Made by a program: the position numbers and the translations under genes
DNA from: Gammaproteobacteria bacterium
GTDB taxonomy: Bacteria; Pseudomonadota; Gammaproteobacteria; UBA6429; Thiohalophilaceae
Assembly (NCBI GenBank): GCA_024641445.1
Contig: JAHEDA010000116.1
Span: forward strand, 1-7,360
Length of the DNA: 7,360 nucleotides
Reading direction: 5' to 3'
Part shown: one piece after another, positions 4,992 to 7,360 of the stretch
Layout of the letters: the number at the start of each line of letters is the position of its first letter
Numbering within the stretch: the stretch's first letter is position 1
Notes under the pieces: model-generated
Told to the model about the DNA's origin: nothing
Seen by the model: only the letters and a program-made list of their open reading frames with translations
Databases searched by the model: none

Positions 4992-7331
4992 TCAGGCCGT
5001 CAGGCTTGCAAATAGTGTAGGAAGCTTCTCGGGTAATTTCTGGACGTGGTCAATAATGGTGTAATTATTGGCGCCGAAGATGCGTTTCACGTAGTTGTCT
5101 GCGTTGGGGTCCAGGGTCAGACAGTAGGAGAGGATGCCCTTGCCATAGAGCTCTTCCACCGCCTTCTTGGTGTCGTGCCGCAGGTGCTGTGGGTCACGCT
5201 CGTCGATGTCCGCCGGTTCACCGTCGGTCACGATCAGCAATAGTTTGCGTCGCTCGGGCTGGCGCAGCAGGTGTTGCCCTGCGTGGCGCATGGCCGCCCC
5301 CATGCGGGTAGAGAGCCCCCCCGTCATGCCTGCGAGGCGGGCCTTGGCCTCGTCATCAAAGTGCTGGTTGAAGTCCTTGAAGCGATAGTACTGCACGTCG
5401 TGGCGACCATCGGAGGCGAAGCCGTGCAGGGCAAAGGGGTCACCAATGCCGTTGATTGCGGTGGCCACCAGGGTGGCGGCCTCCTGGGTCAGCCGCAGGA
5501 TGGATTTATCCGAGCCATCGACCAGTTCATTGGTCGATTCTGACAAGTCCATCAAGACCACGACAGAGAGGTCGCGGTTCTTCAGGACATTGCGCATGGT
5601 GATGCGCGGGCTGGGCTGCTCACCCATACGGATGGCGACCATGGCATCGATGGCGGCATTGAGGTCGATCTCATCGCCGTCCTCCATATTGCGTATACGC
5701 TGCACACCCTCAGGGCTGAGCAGGTCGATGATCTGCTTGATGCGGTAGGCTATTGGTTTGTACTCGGTCAGAATGTCTTCAATGACCTCCGGGTCACCCT
5801 TAGGCTTGCGACGCTCATACACGGTTACCCAGTCCGGGCGGTGGAGTTGTACCTGGTAGTCCCACTCGTGGTAATGGTAGGGGTCGGAGACCGGTTCCTT
5901 ACCCCACATCTGATTGAAGCTCTGGGTGTTTTCCAGGTCATCCTCATAGGGATACATCTCGCTGGGCAGGGTCCAGATCTCCTGCGCATCGTCACCGGCG
6001 AGTTCGCAGTCCACCTCATTCGCCATCTCCATCACGCTCACGGTCTTGCGGAGCTGACGTTGGCTGGCGGCCATGTAGTCGACGCCCTTGGCCCAGTCGA
6101 ATTCCTCGAATTCCCACACATAGCGATTGTCATCGCGATAGGGAATGCGAATGCGCTCGAGGATGCGCAGGCTGGGGACCTCGCGCCGAGAAGAGAACAG
6201 GTTATACAGCTCAAAACCAAGGTGCCAGGAGAATTGACCGTTATCCTGCTCGCGCTCGATGTTGTCATGAAAGTGATTAACGATCGCGCTGATTTCAGCA
6301 TCATCACAGGTAACGGTGTTATCCAGTAACATCAGGGCGATATGCTCCAGCACCTCCATGGTGGGGTGCTCGGCATTTTCCTGCGGTTTCATTACCAGTA
6401 AGGAACGCCAGAGTTTTTTCAGGCCCGGGAAATCCTTTGTGGCCTTGTATTCAACGCGTGCATCTTCGATAAATGCAATGAAAAACATTTGTGCCGGACT
6501 GAGTTGTTCGGCCGATATGCGGGCATTGGTGTAGGATAAGTGGGCGGCCATGTGCGCAGAGGTGGCGCGGAAGAGTTCCAGTCCAGTGACCTCGCCAATG
6601 GCGTCCACGGCATCCGGCATGTGAAAGATGCGAGCATCGATGTAGGGGCGGAAGTCGGTGTAGTCGGCGCCGGTGGGGCGTAGAAAAAAGTCGCGGCCCC
6701 AGAGTGCGCGCAAATAAAAATTCAATTTTCTCTGTACGTCGATAAACAGCGTGCCGCGCCGCTCTTTTTGCAGCATGGCCTTGCTGTCTTGTGACTCCAG
6801 ATTGAAGTAGGCCGTCAGATTATTGAAGTCACGGCGATAGGCCTGGGCGCCAAAGTTGGCCCAGCGACGCAGGCCGCTCAGGGTCAGCTTGGACAAGAGT
6901 TCGTCCATGTGATTGAGCATCGGCCGCAGGCCGCGCGCGGCGGTTGAGGCCAATTGATGGATCAGGGTGAGATAGCCGCGTACCAGCTCGGCGTCACCCA
7001 GACGGCGTGATGCGGTGGGCAGGCTGTTGAACATGAGTGCGATGACCTCGGCGGAGGTCATCGAGGCGAGTTTCATCGCCGCAGTCAGGACATCATTGAT
7101 AATGTCCTCACCTGTTTCCTTAACCACCAGTGGCATCTGCTGTAGATAAGAAACCACGACATCCGTACCACGGCCCAGATTGCAGAGGGCGCGGGCGCCC
7201 TCAAGATAGGACGTCAGACCGGCCGGCGACATGACACGCGAGGCCTCCTGAAAGGTGCCTTCGAGCACATCGCGCACGACGGGGGCAACGTCTTTCAACT
7301 GTTCTTCGTAGTCTTTCAGGTTAATTGACAT
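4992..7331 (-). CDS. cbbO: CbbO, VWA-domain subunit of the CbbQO RuBisCO activase
   Basis: The 779-residue length and architecture match CbbO: a long specific N-terminal region followed by a C-terminal VWA domain (about 590-775). The metal-binding MIDAS is intact: DLSES at 595-599 (Asp595, Ser597, Ser599), Thr675 in STRMGAAMRHA, and Asp703 in VTDGEP. From family knowledge, CbbO joins the AAA+ hexamer CbbQ and recruits it through the VWA domain to RuBisCO, where ATP-driven remodelling frees sites blocked by inhibitory sugar phosphates. An HMAAH sequence (260-264) and EDARVE (289-294) form a conserved-looking pair in the N-terminal part. The related NorD is clearly shorter, so CbbO is preferred. 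GAAGAAAGG at 7348-7340, eight bases before the ATG, is a strong ribosome binding site. A TAA at 7353-7351, preceded by TTG CTG, may end an upstream gene, which by usual synteny would be cbbQ, outside the window. Confidence 0.93.
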   Translation of the reverse strand: MSINLKDYEEQLKDVAPVVRDVLEGTFQEASRVMSPAGLTSYLEGARALCNLGRGTDVVVSYLQQMPLVVKETGEDIINDVLTAAMKLASMTSAEVIALMFNSLPTASRRLGDAELVRGYLTLIHQLASTAARGLRPMLNHMDELLSKLTLSGLRRWANFGAQAYRRDFNNLTAYFNLESQDSKAMLQKERRGTLFIDVQRKLNFYLRALWGRDFFLRPTGADYTDFRPYIDARIFHMPDAVDAIGEVTGLELFRATSAHMAAHLSYTNARISAEQLSPAQMFFIAFIEDARVEYKATKDFPGLKKLWRSLLVMKPQENAEHPTMEVLEHIALMLLDNTVTCDDAEISAIVNHFHDNIEREQDNGQFSWHLGFELYNLFSSRREVPSLRILERIRIPYRDDNRYVWEFEEFDWAKGVDYMAASQRQLRKTVSVMEMANEVDCELAGDDAQEIWTLPSEMYPYEDDLENTQSFNQMWGKEPVSDPYHYHEWDYQVQLHRPDWVTVYERRKPKGDPEVIEDILTEYKPIAYRIKQIIDLLSPEGVQRIRNMEDGDEIDLNAAIDAMVAIRMGEQPSPRITMRNVLKNRDLSVVVLMDLSESTNELVDGSDKSILRLTQEAATLVATAINGIGDPFALHGFASDGRHDVQYYRFKDFNQHFDDEAKARLAGMTGGLSTRMGAAMRHAGQHLLRQPERRKLLLIVTDGEPADIDERDPQHLRHDTKKAVEELYGKGILSYCLTLDPNADNYVKRIFGANNYTIIDHVQKLPEKLPTLFASLTA

Positions 7332-7360
7332 AGTCGATACCTTTCTTCACTTACAGCAAA

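Noticed and set aside
5841..6329. A 162-codon plus-strand open frame antisense to cbbO
   Set aside because: It lies wholly inside cbbO, whose protein is clearly conserved in type. The antisense translation shows no recognisable domain and has no independent context.
4992..7331. NorD (nitric oxide reductase activation protein) as the identity of the VWA gene
   Set aside because: NorD is a relative but clearly shorter; 779 residues and the neighbouring SulP fit CbbO better. No nor genes are seen.
1..7360. CRISPR array, insertion sequence, tRNA or attachment site
   Set aside because: No regularly spaced direct repeats, transposase-like frame, terminal inverted repeats or tRNA cloverleaf were found on reading both strands by eye.

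Overview
The window looks like chromosomal DNA from a chemolithoautotrophic proteobacterium, most likely a gammaproteobacterial sulfur oxidiser. The main reason is a full-length CbbO, the von Willebrand factor A (VWA) partner of the CbbQ/CbbO RuBisCO activase, with a SulP-family anion transporter directly downstream. A periplasmic rhodanese fits sulfur metabolism but does not prove it. No rRNA, tRNA, insertion sequence, phage gene or CRISPR array is visible. The taxonomic assignment is inference from gene content.

Layout. Positions 1-196 are a non-coding leader with an AT-rich start and a G-rich, possibly structured second half. Two plus-strand genes follow: a secreted Sel1-repeat (SLR) protein (197-979) and a secreted two-domain rhodanese (1018-1848). 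They are 38 bp apart and probably co-transcribed. A strong, nearly symmetrical hairpin with A and T tracts (1867-1897) ends this unit. It also serves the minus-strand genes arriving from the other side.

Reading leftwards from the right edge, the minus strand carries cbbO (7331-4992), a SulP transporter with a STAS domain and a cysteine-containing tail (4826-3081), a UPF0114/YqhA-type small membrane protein (2988-2419) and an unrecognised 144-residue protein (2340-1906). A perfect TATAAT box and an inverted repeat lie between cbbO and sulP, so sulP probably has its own regulated promoter. A hairpin between sulP and the YqhA-type gene may reduce or process the downstream transcript.

How the genes may work together. 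CbbO, with CbbQ presumably encoded just past the right edge, removes inhibitory sugar phosphates from RuBisCO. SulP proteins next to RuBisCO genes in sulfur-oxidising autotrophs have been linked to dissolved inorganic carbon uptake, so this block may pair bicarbonate import with RuBisCO reactivation. Sulfate transport remains the main alternative. The Sel1 and rhodanese pair is a separate periplasmic module, plausibly for sulfane-sulfur handling or envelope protein assembly. The most promising items for new biology are the CbbO-SulP-YqhA-orphan block, the orphan protein with its Cys/His cluster, and the rhodanese with swapped active and inactive halves.
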